64,000 nucleotides of DNA, taken from NCBI GenBank assembly GCA_035550735.1, contig DASZOM010000047.1, positions 1-64,000 on the forward strand, in the 5' to 3' direction. The stretch is from JANQRA01 sp035550735. GTDB taxonomy: Bacteria; Actinomycetota; Acidimicrobiia; Spongiisociales; ZC4RG35. A model generated the notes under the pieces. It had not been told where the DNA came from and searched no databases. It saw only the letters and a program-made list of their open reading frames with translations. This document shows positions 8,589 through 17,972 of this stretch, piece by piece (within the stretch, counting starts at the first letter, position 1; every line of letters begins with the position of its first letter). The position numbers and the translations under genes are program-made.

Positions 8589-9746
8589 ATGCCTCGAAAG
8601 CAGCTGGCCACCGATGTGTTCAACGGTGTCGAAGAGGAGCTTCGCTCCCTCTCCCGGTGGATGTACGACAACCCGGAGACCGCTTACGAGGAGCACGAGG
8701 CTTCCTCCCGTCTCGCCGCATTCCTCTCCTCGCACGGCTTCGCGGTGACCCATCCCGTCTACGGGATCGAGACGGCCTTCGAGGCGAACGCAGGGGCGAG
8801 TGGCCCTCGTGTCGTGATCTGCGCTGAGTACGACGCCCTGCCCGGGGTGGGCCACGCCTGCGGGCACAACATCATCGCAACCTCGTCGGTCGGGGCAGGG
8901 GTCGCCGTCGCCGGGCTGGCCGATGAGTTGGGCATCAGGGTCACCGTCCTGGGGACACCTGCCGAGGAGGGTGGCGGAGGCAAGATCGATCTCATCGAGG
9001 CCGGGGCCTTCGAGGACGCCGCCGCCTCGATCCTGATCCATCCCAGCATCAGGAACCTGGTCGACCCCAGGCTCCTCGCCGCCCAGGGCATCGAGGTGAT
9101 CTATCACGGCAAGGAAGCCCACGCCGCAGCGACACCACACCTGGGCCGCAATGCCCTCGACGCCTTCGTCGGCGCCTACAACGCCATCTCCAACCTCCGC
9201 CAGCAATTCGAGCCCTCCGACCGGGTCCATGGCGTGATCCTCGAAGGTGGGCACGCACCAAATGTGATCCCGGCAACCACGAGGTCGCGCTGGATCGTGC
9301 GCGCTGCCACCAAGGAGCGTTTCGAGACATTGCGGGAGAAGGTCCTTGCCTGCTTCCACGCCGCGGCCGCTGCCACCGGCTGTGAGGTCGAGCTCGTCTT
9401 CGAGGGGGAGCCCTACGTCGACCTTCGCAGCAACCCGGTGATGGCCGCACTGTTCAGCGCCAACGCGGTGGCGCTGGGAAGGGAGATGCCCAGCTACGCG
9501 GAGACCGGGCATGAGACATCTGCGTCGTCCGACATGGGCAACGTGAGCCACGTCGTCCCCTCCCTCCACCCTTCCGTCGCCATCGAGACCGATGCGGTCA
9601 ACCATCAACCGGAGTTCGCCGCCGCCACCATCACCGAGAGCGGAGACAAGGCGCTGCGGGACGGGGCCTTGGCGATGGCGCACACCATCATCGACATGGC
9701 GGAACAAGACGTGTGGGCCGACCTCGCCGAGGGCGCCGACAGGTAA
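8589..9746 (+). CDS. M20 family amidohydrolase (AbgB-like)
   Basis: A 385-residue zinc amidohydrolase of peptidase family M20, which removes acyl or aminoacyl groups from N-acyl amino acids or small peptides. Metal-site motifs are CAEYDALPGVGHACGHN, GTPAEEGGGGK with the catalytic Glu pair, HAAATPHLG in the dimerisation domain, and the C-terminal SSDMGNVSH. These match AbgB-like aminobenzoyl-glutamate/amidohydrolase members better than ArgE or DapE. No signal peptide, so cytosolic. A second copy follows immediately and a dipeptide-type ABC importer comes next, so the substrate may be imported by it. The stop TAG of the previous gene is part of a TAGCTT hexamer six bases before this ATG. Confidence 0.88.
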   Translation: MPRKQLATDVFNGVEEELRSLSRWMYDNPETAYEEHEASSRLAAFLSSHGFAVTHPVYGIETAFEANAGASGPRVVICAEYDALPGVGHACGHNIIATSSVGAGVAVAGLADELGIRVTVLGTPAEEGGGGKIDLIEAGAFEDAAASILIHPSIRNLVDPRLLAAQGIEVIYHGKEAHAAATPHLGRNALDAFVGAYNAISNLRQQFEPSDRVHGVILEGGHAPNVIPATTRSRWIVRAATKERFETLREKVLACFHAAAAATGCEVELVFEGEPYVDLRSNPVMAALFSANAVALGREMPSYAETGHETSASSDMGNVSHVVPSLHPSVAIETDAVNHQPEFAAATITESGDKALRDGALAMAHTIIDMAEQDVWADLAEGADR

Positions 9747-9757
9747 CTTCCGCCGTC

Positions 9758-10906
9758 ATGACCCGCAAACAGAGAGCAGAGACAGCCTTCGATGCCGTCG
9801 AGGCCGACCTCAGGGAGATCTCACGGTGGCTGTACGAGAACCCTGAGCTGGGATACCAGGAGCACGACTCCTCGGCGAATATCGCCAACTACCTCGGAGA
9901 GCACGGCTTCGACGTCGAGTACCCGACCCACGGTCTAGACACCGCCTTCGCGGCCCACGCGGGCTCATTGGGACCGAGGGTGGTCATCTGCTGCGAGTAC
10001 GACGCCCTGCCCGAGATCGGCCAGGCCTGCGGGCACAACATCATCGCCACCGCGGCGATGGGCGCCGGGATAGCCCTCACCGAACTGGTCGACGAGCTCG
10101 GCATCAGAGTCACCGTCCTGGGGACGCCGGCGGAGGAGGGCGGCGGTGGCAAGGTCGACCTGATCGAGGCCGGGGCTTTCGTGGACGCTGCGGCATCGAT
10201 GATGATCCACCCCAGCCCATACGACGAGCTCGACCCCAGCTTCCAGGCGAGGACCAGCTTCGAGGTGGAGTTCTTCGGCAAGGAGTCCCATGCCGCCTTC
10301 GCCCCTCAACACGGGGTGAACGCCCTCGACGCCTTCGTCCAGGCATATATGAACGCGTCCACCCTGCGCCAGCAGATCCTGGGGTCGGACCGGATCCACT
10401 GCATCGTCGACCACGGTGGCGATGCCAGCAACATCATCCCCAAGTACACCCGCTCTACCTGGGGGATCCGGTCGGCCGACTCGGAGCGGCTCTCCGAGCT
10501 CATCCCCAAGGTGCAGGCATGCTGGGACGCCGCCGCACAGGCCACCGGCTGTCGGCTGGAGGTGACCCAAAAGGGCCACCCCTATCTCAACATGGTCAGC
10601 AATCCGGTCATGGCAGAGTTGTTCCGGGCCAACTCGGAGGGCTTGGGCCGGCCGATGCCGCGTGAGGCGGACATCGGAGCGTCTGGGGGGTCCTCGGACA
10701 TGGGCAATGTGAGCCAGGTGGTCCCGTCGATCCACCCCATGATCGGGATCGAGAGCAACGGCGCGGTGAATCACCAGATCGAATTTGCCGCGGCCACCAT
10801 CACCGAGAGTGGCGACAGGGCCCTCCGGGACGGTGCCCTGGCGATGGCCCACACCATCATCGACATGGCCGAGCAGGACGTCTGGGCCGCGTTGCGTGAC
10901 GAATAG
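9758..10906 (+). CDS. M20 family amidohydrolase, tandem paralog
   Basis: A 382-residue paralog of the preceding gene, alignable from end to end: CEYDALPEIGQACGHN, GTPAEEGGGGKVDLIEAGAF, SHAAFAPQHG, SSDMGNVSQ and the shared tail LAMAHTIIDMAEQDVWA. ATG 9758 was preferred over a GTG 45 bases upstream because it restores the same N-terminus as the paralog (MxRKQ). It begins 12 bases after the first gene's stop. The pair is a clear tandem duplication that has since diverged, possibly forming a heteromer or covering two substrates. Confidence 0.88.
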   Translation: MTRKQRAETAFDAVEADLREISRWLYENPELGYQEHDSSANIANYLGEHGFDVEYPTHGLDTAFAAHAGSLGPRVVICCEYDALPEIGQACGHNIIATAAMGAGIALTELVDELGIRVTVLGTPAEEGGGGKVDLIEAGAFVDAAASMMIHPSPYDELDPSFQARTSFEVEFFGKESHAAFAPQHGVNALDAFVQAYMNASTLRQQILGSDRIHCIVDHGGDASNIIPKYTRSTWGIRSADSERLSELIPKVQACWDAAAQATGCRLEVTQKGHPYLNMVSNPVMAELFRANSEGLGRPMPREADIGASGGSSDMGNVSQVVPSIHPMIGIESNGAVNHQIEFAAATITESGDRALRDGALAMAHTIIDMAEQDVWAALRDE

Positions 10907-10980
10907 CTGACACGGCCCTCGGCCGCACAGCGAGGTTCATCCCGTTACCCTTGCGACCCGCACACGAGATTGGGCAGGGT

Positions 10981-11988
10981 GTGACACAGACACAGGTACA
11001 GACCGTTCTGCAAGTCAGGGACTTGCGGACACAGTTCGACACGCAGGACGGGATGGTCTATGCGGTCAACGGTGTCAGCTTCGACCTGAATCGCGGCGAG
11101 TTCCTCGGGGTGGTCGGCGAATCCGGCTCGGGCAAGAGCGTGACCATGATGTCCCTGCTCCGCCTGATCCCGATGCCCCCCGGTGAGATCGTCGCCGGCC
11201 AGACCGACTTCGGCGGCGTCGACCTGCTCTCCATCGACCTGGAGGACCTGCGCGAGATCAGAGGCGGGAGGATCGGGTTCATCTTCCAGGACCCGATGAC
11301 CTCATTGAACCCGGTGCTGACGGTCGGCTATCAGATCATGGAGTCGCTGCGTCTCCACACCGACCTGCCCGAGAAGCAGCGCCGGCCCCGCGCTGCCGAC
11401 CTGCTCGCCCTGGTGGGCATACCCGATCCCGACGCACGGCTCGACAGCTATCCCCACGAGCTGAGCGGAGGCATGCGTCAGAGGGTGATGATCGCCATGG
11501 CCCTCGCCTGCGACCCCGAGATCCTGATCGCAGACGAGCCGACCACCGCGCTCGACGTCACCATCCAGGCGCAGATCATCGAGATCATCCGCGATCTGAG
11601 GGAGAAGCTTGGCACCGCCGTCATCTGGATCACCCACGATCTCGGGGTCATTGCCGGGCTGGCCGACCGGGTGCTCGTCATGTACGCCGGCGAGATCGTG
11701 GAAGAAGCCCCAGTCGCCGAGCTCTACGCCAACCCGCAGCACCCCTACACCGAGGGTCTGCTCGGGTCGCTGCCGAGACTCGATCAGAAAGGCCAGGAGC
11801 TGGTCAACATCAAGGGCCAGCCACCGAACCTCTACGAACCGCTGACCTACTGCCCGTTCGCCCCGCGTTGCCCCTACGTGTACAACAAGTGCTGGGAGGA
11901 GAACCCCCCGCTCCTCGAGGTCGGGCCTGGCCGCAAGTCGGCCTGCTGGTGGGACCTCGACAACGACAGGCCTCGTTATGGCAATTGA
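10981..11988 (+). CDS. dppD: Peptide ABC transporter ATPase, OppD/DppD type
   Basis: A 335-residue ATPase subunit of a dipeptide/oligopeptide importer. Walker A is GESGSGKS, the signature LSGGMRQR, Walker B ILIADEPTT, followed by the H-loop WITHDLG. The C-terminal region carries the Cys motif of OppD/F proteins (CPFAPRCPY then a further CW), which binds an iron-sulfur cluster in some members. The GTG start at 10981 with GGGCAGG just upstream gives the normal N-terminus; an upstream TTG at 10951 is less likely. The 3' end overlaps the next ATPase gene by 11 bases. Confidence 0.9.
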   Translation: MTQTQVQTVLQVRDLRTQFDTQDGMVYAVNGVSFDLNRGEFLGVVGESGSGKSVTMMSLLRLIPMPPGEIVAGQTDFGGVDLLSIDLEDLREIRGGRIGFIFQDPMTSLNPVLTVGYQIMESLRLHTDLPEKQRRPRAADLLALVGIPDPDARLDSYPHELSGGMRQRVMIAMALACDPEILIADEPTTALDVTIQAQIIEIIRDLREKLGTAVIWITHDLGVIAGLADRVLVMYAGEIVEEAPVAELYANPQHPYTEGLLGSLPRLDQKGQELVNIKGQPPNLYEPLTYCPFAPRCPYVYNKCWEENPPLLEVGPGRKSACWWDLDNDRPRYGN

Positions 11989-13036
11989 GATGGAGACGAC
12001 CACGCCCTCGGCCAGCAACGGCTCGAAGGTGCTGGTGCAGGTCCGCAACCTGAAGAAGCACTTCCCGATCATGAAGGGCGTGTTCCGTCGTCAGGTCGGT
12101 GCCGTGCGCGCCGTCGACGGGATCAGCTTCGAAATCTATCGCGGCGAGACCCTGGGTCTCGTCGGCGAGTCGGGCTCCGGCAAGTCGACTACCGGCCGTG
12201 TGATCCTGCAACTGACCCGTGCCACCGAAGGCGAGGTCCTGTTCGAGGATCAGGAACTGGGCTCGCTCTCCGGCGACTCGCTGCGGAGCCTCCGGCCCCG
12301 GATGCAGATGATCTTCCAGGATCCCCATGCGTCCCTCAACCCCCGAATGACGGTTGCCTCCATCATCGGCGAGCCCCTCACCGAGCATCGCGAGGCCAAG
12401 GGTGACGAACGAAAGAAGCGTGTCAACGAGCTCCTCAGCCTCGTCGGCCTGCAGCCCAAGCACGCCAACCGCTACCCGCACGAGTTCTCCGGGGGCCAGC
12501 GGCAGCGGATCGGCATCGCCCGCGCCATCGCCCTGAATCCCGACTTCATCGTCGCCGACGAGCCGATCGCGGCCCTCGACGTCTCCATCCAGGCGCAGGT
12601 CGTCAATCTCCTCGAAGACCTCCAGGACGTGCTCGGGCTCACCTATCTGTTCATCAGCCACGACCTATCGATGGTCCGCCACATCGCAGATCGGGTGGCC
12701 GTCATGTACCTCGGCAAGATCATGGAGATGGCCGACGTCAGCCGACTCTACTCCGACCCGAAGCATCCCTACACCAAGGCGCTGCTCTCCGCGGTGCCGG
12801 TGCCCGACCCACAGGTGGAGTCGTCCCGAAAGCGGATCATCCTCGAGGGCGACATCCCCAGTCCGGCCAACCCGCCCCCGGGATGCCCCTTCAACACCCG
12901 ATGCCCGATCGCCCAGGAACGGTGTGTGATCGAGGTACCGGAATGGCGCGAGCTCGAGCCGGGGCGCTGGGTGGCGTGCCATTTCGCCGAGACGACCGCG
13001 GCCGAAGCGCTGCCCGGCGAAGTCCCCACGGCCTGA
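11978..13036 (+). CDS. dppF: Peptide ABC transporter ATPase, OppF/DppF type
   Basis: The 352-residue partner ATPase. Motifs are KKHFPIMKGVFRR at the start (typical of OppF), Walker A GESGSGKS, Q-loop MIFQDPHASLNP, signature FSGGQRQR, Walker B FIVADEPIAALD, and a C-terminal CPFNTRCPIAQERC Cys cluster. It pairs with the preceding ATPase under the two permeases encoded further on. A GC-rich stem (13060-13079) follows the stop; the lipoprotein gene after it has its own Shine-Dalgarno and probably its own promoter. Confidence 0.92.
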   Translation: MAIEMETTTPSASNGSKVLVQVRNLKKHFPIMKGVFRRQVGAVRAVDGISFEIYRGETLGLVGESGSGKSTTGRVILQLTRATEGEVLFEDQELGSLSGDSLRSLRPRMQMIFQDPHASLNPRMTVASIIGEPLTEHREAKGDERKKRVNELLSLVGLQPKHANRYPHEFSGGQRQRIGIARAIALNPDFIVADEPIAALDVSIQAQVVNLLEDLQDVLGLTYLFISHDLSMVRHIADRVAVMYLGKIMEMADVSRLYSDPKHPYTKALLSAVPVPDPQVESSRKRIILEGDIPSPANPPPGCPFNTRCPIAQERCVIEVPEWRELEPGRWVACHFAETTAAEALPGEVPTA

Positions 13037-13059
13037 CCGGTCTTCCCGATCATCTCCGG

Positions 13060-13079
13060 CCCCCCGCACACGCTGGGGG
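13060..13079 (+). terminator. Possible weak terminator or RNA stem after the ATPase genes
   Basis: A run of C residues pairs with a run of five G residues over a ~9-base loop 24 bases after the dppF stop. There is no T-run, so termination is not assured; it may only stabilise or separate the ATPase message from the lipoprotein message. Confidence 0.35.
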
Positions 13080-13178
13080 TTCGCTCCCGGACCCTTGGTT
13101 TCTTGCGCCTGACACGGTCGACGGTGTTAGCGTTCAGGCGATGCCGGGCGTTCGTTCCGGCAATGGAGGAAATAAGCA

Positions 13179-15005
13179 ATGAAGAGAACCAGATTGCTGG
13201 CGCTCCTCGCCGTATTGGCCATGGTGGTCGCGGCGTGTAGCCCCAGCGACGGTGAGGGGACCTCGACCACCGGTGATGGTGGCACCGACGGGTCCACGAC
13301 CACCGCAGGTCCTACCGACACCACGGCGCCTCCCACGGGTGGCAACGCTGGTGAGGGTGGGAACCTGCTGCTCCTGCAATGGCAGGCACCCTCCCAGGCG
13401 AACCCGTATCTGTCGACAGGTACCAAGGACCTCCTGGCCGGATCGCTCGTGCTGGAGCCACTCGCCGAGTTCGACCCGGAAGGACAGGTAGTCCCGGCAC
13501 TGGCCGCCGAGCTCCCGACCGTGGAAAACGGCGGGATCTCCGAGGACCAGACCCAGATCACCTGGACTCTCCAGGAAGACCTGCTCTGGTCAGACGGGAC
13601 GCCGGTCACGTCGGATGACGTCGTGTTCAGCTGGGAGTACTGCTCCAACGAGGCGACCGGTTGTGCGACTTCGGCGTATGCCAACGTCGAGACGGTGGAA
13701 GCAGTCGATGACCTCACGGTCACCGTGACCTTCACCGGCCCACAGCCCTTCCCGTTCGTCCCGTTCGTGGGATACACCAGCCCGATCATCCAGCGTGCGC
13801 AGTTCGCGGATTGCGTCGGTGAGGCTGCAAACTCCTGCACCGACCAGAACTTCGCCCCGATCGGCACCGGTCCCTTCATGGTGACCGAGCTGCGTCCCGA
13901 GGACACCGTCCTCTACGAGATGAACCCGAACTACCGCGGTGCCGCGAATGGCCAGCCATTCTTCGGCTCCGTGGAGATCAAGGGTGGTGGCGACGCCGAG
14001 GCAGCGGCCCGCTCGGTGCTCGAGATCGGTGAGGCCGACTACGCCTGGAACCTCCAGGTGGCCCCGGAGATCCTCGAGCCGATGGAGGCCGCAGGCAACG
14101 GGACCGTCTACGTCAACTTCGCGTCGAGCGTCGAGGCGATCCGTCTCAACCAGACCGATCCCAACGGCGATCCCCGTGCGGAGTACCAGGGCGAGGCGAC
14201 CGCGCCAACGGGTGGCCAGCACCCGGTGTTCTATCAGAACGAGGTAGTGGCGAGAGCCCTGTCGATGGCCATCAACCGTGAGGAACTCACCGCAGTGGGC
14301 TATGGCTCCACCGGTGAGCCGACCTGCACGTTCTGGCCCGTCGGCGAAGAGGCGACGACCACCTTCAATGACTGGTGTCTGACCCAGGACATCGAAGGCG
14401 CCAACGCCCTGCTCGAGGAGAACGGCTATGTGGACAGCGACGGCGACGGCATCCGGGAGACCCCGGACGGCGTCCCGATGTCGTTCACATACGTCACGTC
14501 GACCAACGCAGTGCGCCAGTCCTTCCAGGACCTGATCGCTGTGTACTGGGAGCAGATCGGTGTCGAGGCCAGCATGAGCAACGTCGACGCCGGCCTGTTC
14601 TTCGACGGGACCTGTGCCAGCGATGACTGCATTTGGAAGTTCTTCAGGGACATCCAGATGTACACCAACTCATCGGTCGGCCCCGACGCCGTCTCGTACT
14701 TCCTCGGGTTCCTGTGTGATCAGATCCCGACCTCGGGCAACAGCTACGGCGGGGAGAACCTCGACCGCTACTGCACCGAGGAGTACGACTCGCTGTACGC
14801 CGAATTGACCGGGATGACGTTGGATGACCCGAACCGGATCCCAACGATCCATCAGCTTCAGGACCTCGTCCTGACGCATGCGGTCATCCCGCTCGTCAAC
14901 CGCGGCACTGTCTCAGCGTTCGCCAACACCATCCAGGGTGTTGGAGAGCTGAACCCGTGGGACTCGGAGTACTGGAACATCGAAGGCTGGACCCGCAGCT
15001 CCTAG
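13179..15005 (+). CDS. Peptide-binding lipoprotein, extracellular solute-binding family 5
   Basis: A 608-residue substrate-binding protein of a dipeptide-type ABC importer, anchored to the outer face of the membrane. It has a basic start, a hydrophobic core and the lipobox VVAAC with Cys20, then a Ser/Thr/Gly-rich linker to about residue 60. The family-5 fold follows, with WTLQEDLLWSDGTPVTSDDVVFSW, the usual signature, and ALSMAINREEL later. GGAGG lies ten bases before the ATG. A large hairpin follows the stop, before the permeases, which could raise the level of this subunit over the others. The nearby M20 amidohydrolases hint at peptide or acyl-amino-acid substrates. Confidence 0.92.
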   Translation: MKRTRLLALLAVLAMVVAACSPSDGEGTSTTGDGGTDGSTTTAGPTDTTAPPTGGNAGEGGNLLLLQWQAPSQANPYLSTGTKDLLAGSLVLEPLAEFDPEGQVVPALAAELPTVENGGISEDQTQITWTLQEDLLWSDGTPVTSDDVVFSWEYCSNEATGCATSAYANVETVEAVDDLTVTVTFTGPQPFPFVPFVGYTSPIIQRAQFADCVGEAANSCTDQNFAPIGTGPFMVTELRPEDTVLYEMNPNYRGAANGQPFFGSVEIKGGGDAEAAARSVLEIGEADYAWNLQVAPEILEPMEAAGNGTVYVNFASSVEAIRLNQTDPNGDPRAEYQGEATAPTGGQHPVFYQNEVVARALSMAINREELTAVGYGSTGEPTCTFWPVGEEATTTFNDWCLTQDIEGANALLEENGYVDSDGDGIRETPDGVPMSFTYVTSTNAVRQSFQDLIAVYWEQIGVEASMSNVDAGLFFDGTCASDDCIWKFFRDIQMYTNSSVGPDAVSYFLGFLCDQIPTSGNSYGGENLDRYCTEEYDSLYAELTGMTLDDPNRIPTIHQLQDLVLTHAVIPLVNRGTVSAFANTIQGVGELNPWDSEYWNIEGWTRSS

Positions 15006-15033
15006 GGAGCTGACCTAGACTTCGAGCGATTGA

Positions 15034-15077
15034 AGAGAGAGCCTCCCGGGGACGGCGTCCCCGGGAGGCGTCTCTCA
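15034..15077 (+). terminator. Intercistronic hairpin between binding protein and permease genes
   Basis: Thirteen perfect base pairs (15041-15053 with 15057-15069, GGC loop), extended by GAGAGA at 15035-15040 pairing with TCTCTC at 15071-15076 around one bulged base. No T-run follows. Such a stem between the binding protein and permeases usually acts as a partial terminator or as protection of the upstream message from 3' exonucleases. Confidence 0.7.
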
Positions 15078-15099
15078 CACAGATCCTGGGCAGGACGAC

Positions 15100-16119
15100 A
15101 TGGGCCGATACATCGTGCGGCGGACATTGTTCGCCATACCCACGCTGATCGTCATCAGCCTGATCATCTTCGCCATCCTCGACCTCGCCCCCGGTGACCC
15201 CACTTCACAGCTACCGCTCACGATCCCACAGGAGATCCGGGAGCAGATCAGGGAATCGCTGGGACTGAACGACCCGTTCATGGTCAAGTGGGTCAAGTGG
15301 ATGCAGCTGATGTTCATCAACGAGCCACTGAACATCATCGACTCCATCTTCAATACCTGCATCGGCGACTGCGAGAGCCGGGCCCGCATCATCTCCTGGT
15401 CCTCACGGGCGCCCGCCCTCGACATCATCTGGCAGCGCCTCCCCCAGACCCTCTGGGTCCTCGGCGTCGCCTTCGTCTTCGGGATCCTGATCGCCATCCC
15501 GGTGGGCGTGGTCTCCGCCTACAAGCAATACTCGGCCTTCGACAACGTCGGGACCTTCGTCACCATGGTCGGTTACTCGGTTCCCGTGTTCTTCACCGGG
15601 ATCGTCGCCATCCTGGTGTTCAGTGTGTGGCTGGGGTGGTTCCCCTCTTTCTATACGACCACCCACGTCGTCGACTGGACCAGCTGGGACAGTGTCTGGT
15701 TCCAGATCGAGCAGATGATCATGCCGGTGACCGTGCTGTCCCTGTTCAACGCGGCCGCCCTCAGCCGCTTCACCCGGGCCTCGATGCTGGACAACCTCAA
15801 CGAGGACTACGTCCGCACCGCACGGTCGAAAGGGCTGCGTGAGAACCGGGTGGTGTTCACCCACGTGATGCGGAACAGCATGATCCCCGTGGTCACCCTG
15901 ATCGCCCTCCAGGTTCCCGGAATCTTCGCCGGGGCGATCATCACCGAGCAGATCTTCCGCATCAACGGGCTCGGCCAGCTCCTCATCATCTCCATCGGCC
16001 AGTCCGACGTGCCGATGGTGCAGACGCTCACGTTCATGTTCGCCGTGCTCATCGTGTTCTTCAATCTCGTCGCAGACGTGACCTATGGCGTCCTGGATCC
16101 GCGGATCCGCTACGACTGA
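15100..16119 (+). CDS. dppB: Peptide ABC transporter permease, DppB type
   Basis: A 339-residue inner-membrane permease with an N-terminal helix (RRTLFAIPTLIVISLIIF), the DppB hallmark PGDP near residue 30, and five further helices. The cytoplasmic loop that contacts the ATPases reads RTARSKGLRENRVVFTHVMRNS, the binding-protein-dependent EAA-like motif. Residues about 60-110 form a longer periplasmic insert than in many DppB proteins. It pairs with the following DppC-type gene, 17 bases downstream. Confidence 0.92.
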   Translation: MGRYIVRRTLFAIPTLIVISLIIFAILDLAPGDPTSQLPLTIPQEIREQIRESLGLNDPFMVKWVKWMQLMFINEPLNIIDSIFNTCIGDCESRARIISWSSRAPALDIIWQRLPQTLWVLGVAFVFGILIAIPVGVVSAYKQYSAFDNVGTFVTMVGYSVPVFFTGIVAILVFSVWLGWFPSFYTTTHVVDWTSWDSVWFQIEQMIMPVTVLSLFNAAALSRFTRASMLDNLNEDYVRTARSKGLRENRVVFTHVMRNSMIPVVTLIALQVPGIFAGAIITEQIFRINGLGQLLIISIGQSDVPMVQTLTFMFAVLIVFFNLVADVTYGVLDPRIRYD

Positions 16120-16136
16120 TAAATAGGGGACTGCAA

Positions 16137-17075
16137 ATGGCAACCATCCAGGAACGGGTCGAGGAGCAGGCCGGCAGAGAGCCGGTGGACGGTGAGAAGC
16201 ACCGTTCCCTGCGCCAGGACGTCTGGCGCCAGTTCAAGAAGCACAAGGGCGCCCTCGTCGGTCTCGTCCTGTTGGGGCTCATCGTGTTCGCCACCATCTT
16301 CGGGCCGATCATCTACGGAGTCGACCCCTACGAGATCGACACCAGCGCCACCAACGCCCCACCGTCCGTCGACCACCCGCTGGGGACCGACAACCTGGGT
16401 CGTGACGTCTTGGCCCGGACCCTGATCGGTGGTCGCATCTCGCTGGCAGTCGGATTCGCCGCCATGCTGTTCGGCCTGTTCCTCGGCACCGGGATCGGGA
16501 TCGTATCCGGCTTCTTCCGCAAGCTGGACGGGCCGCTGATGCGAATAACCGACTTGTTCCTCGCCCTTCCAATCCTTCCGCTTCTGCTGGTCATCATCAT
16601 GCTGTTCCGGGACAGCCTCGCCAGGGCGTTCGGCGAGGAGCTGGGGATCTTCCTGCTGGTCGTCTTCATCATCGGGGTGACCAGCTGGATGCAGACGGCG
16701 CGTGTGGTCCGTGGCGACGTCCTGGGCCTGAAGGAGGAGGAGTTCGTCCTCGCGGCCAACAGCATCGGGACCCGGAAGCGAAAGATCATCACCCGGCACA
16801 TCCTCCCCAACACGCTCAGCCCGGTCATGGTGTCCGCCGCCCTCGGGGTCGCGGTCGCCATCATCACCGAGTCGGCGCTGTCCTTCCTCGGGCTCGGCTT
16901 CCCCGCCTCCTTCCCCACCTGGGGACGTCTCCTCTTCGACGGCAACGACTACCTGCAGCTCTCTCCGTTGCGGGCGATCGTCCCCGGGGTGATGATCTCG
17001 CTGACCGTGATGAGCGTCAACTACATCGGTGACGGGCTCCGCGACGCCCTCGACCCCAAGCTTCGCAGTAAGTAA
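16137..17075 (+). CDS. dppC: Peptide ABC transporter permease, DppC type
   Basis: A 312-residue permease. A cytoplasmic N-terminus of about 35 residues precedes the first helix (GALVGLVLLGLIVFATIFGP); the motif HPLGTDNLGRDVLARTLIGGRISL is the classical DppC signature, and the EAA-like loop reads LAANSIGTRKRKIITRHILPNT. It completes the five-gene importer. GGGGACTGCAA precedes the ATG as a modest ribosome-binding site. Confidence 0.92.
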   Translation: MATIQERVEEQAGREPVDGEKHRSLRQDVWRQFKKHKGALVGLVLLGLIVFATIFGPIIYGVDPYEIDTSATNAPPSVDHPLGTDNLGRDVLARTLIGGRISLAVGFAAMLFGLFLGTGIGIVSGFFRKLDGPLMRITDLFLALPILPLLLVIIMLFRDSLARAFGEELGIFLLVVFIIGVTSWMQTARVVRGDVLGLKEEEFVLAANSIGTRKRKIITRHILPNTLSPVMVSAALGVAVAIITESALSFLGLGFPASFPTWGRLLFDGNDYLQLSPLRAIVPGVMISLTVMSVNYIGDGLRDALDPKLRSK

Positions 17076-17213
17076 TGGTCGGCCGACTTCGGGTGTTTGC
17101 CTCCTGGATCGAGATCTGACCGCGAATCAGGGGATTCACCCACCGTCATCGCGGCTCCAGGGGGTGACCGTCACCCGAGCAGATGCCGGGCGGCCGACGG
17201 CTACCGCACCCGT

Positions 17214-17972
17214 ATGAAGCCGGCTGCAGCCCTTCTCGTATGTGTCATGGTCGTGGCATGCGCCGGGCCCGGCATCACCACCGGGACCCATCTGCTGGGA
17301 ACGCACACCATCGACCGCAACCGGGACATGCCCTATCTGCTCTGGGTGCCCGAGGGGTACGACCCCGGAGCCGAGCCGGGGTACCCGCTGATCGTGTCGC
17401 TGCACGGGACCGGCCCCACCGAGTACAGCACCGAGTTCGTCATGCAATACGGACTGCCCGCGGTCCTCGCCCTTGGAGAGGAGCCCGAGGGCTTCGACTT
17501 CGTCGTCGTTGCCCCACGGGGCCTCGATGCGGTCAACTGGTGGGACCGGGGCCAGCCGAACGAGGTCGTGGAGATCGTGGACGAGGTGGCGGCAGAGCTC
17601 TCCATCGACACCAGCCGGGTGTATCTGACCGGGATCAGCACGGGGGGCCAAGGTGCGTGGCATGTCGCCCTTCGTCACCCCGATCGCTTCGCCGCCGTGG
17701 TCTCGGTGGCAGGCAGCGGCTTCCTCACCAGCGGTGAGATGAACGACGCGGTGTGCGGCCTCGCCGAGGTACCGGTGTGGGGGATTCACGGCGAGAACGA
17801 CCTGATCAGCCTGCACGAGATCAACCGTGCCGAGGTCGAGACCTATGAGGCCTTGTGCGACACCGAAGTCCGCTGGACCACCTATCCCGGAGCAGGGCAC
17901 TACGAGAGCTGGGAGATGGCCTACCGGGACCCGGCGGTGTACGACTGGCTCCTCGACCAGACGGGCGGCTAG
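17214..17972 (+). CDS. Secreted esterase-like lipoprotein, alpha/beta-hydrolase (LpqC/PHB-depolymerase type)
   Basis: A 252-residue alpha/beta hydrolase with a short signal and a lipobox ending in VVAC (Cys16), so likely anchored outside the membrane. The oxyanion region is IVSLHGTG, the nucleophile elbow GISTGGQG (G-x-S-x-G), an acid candidate lies in GENDLIS, and the His in GAGHYESW. This resembles phospholipase/carboxylesterase and feruloyl-esterase/LpqC groups. ATG 17214 gives a proper signal peptide; the longer reading upstream does not. It stands alone after the ABC operon, and its last bases overlap the convergent lipoprotein gene by four. Confidence 0.8.
   Translation: MKPAAALLVCVMVVACAGPGITTGTHLLGTHTIDRNRDMPYLLWVPEGYDPGAEPGYPLIVSLHGTGPTEYSTEFVMQYGLPAVLALGEEPEGFDFVVVAPRGLDAVNWWDRGQPNEVVEIVDEVAAELSIDTSRVYLTGISTGGQGAWHVALRHPDRFAAVVSVAGSGFLTSGEMNDAVCGLAEVPVWGIHGENDLISLHEINRAEVETYEALCDTEVRWTTYPGAGHYESWEMAYRDPAVYDWLLDQTGG

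Noticed and set aside
8184..9707. A 507-codon minus-strand frame opposite the sugar transferase end and the first M20 gene.
   Set aside because: Antisense shadow across two well-supported genes; no recognisable protein features.
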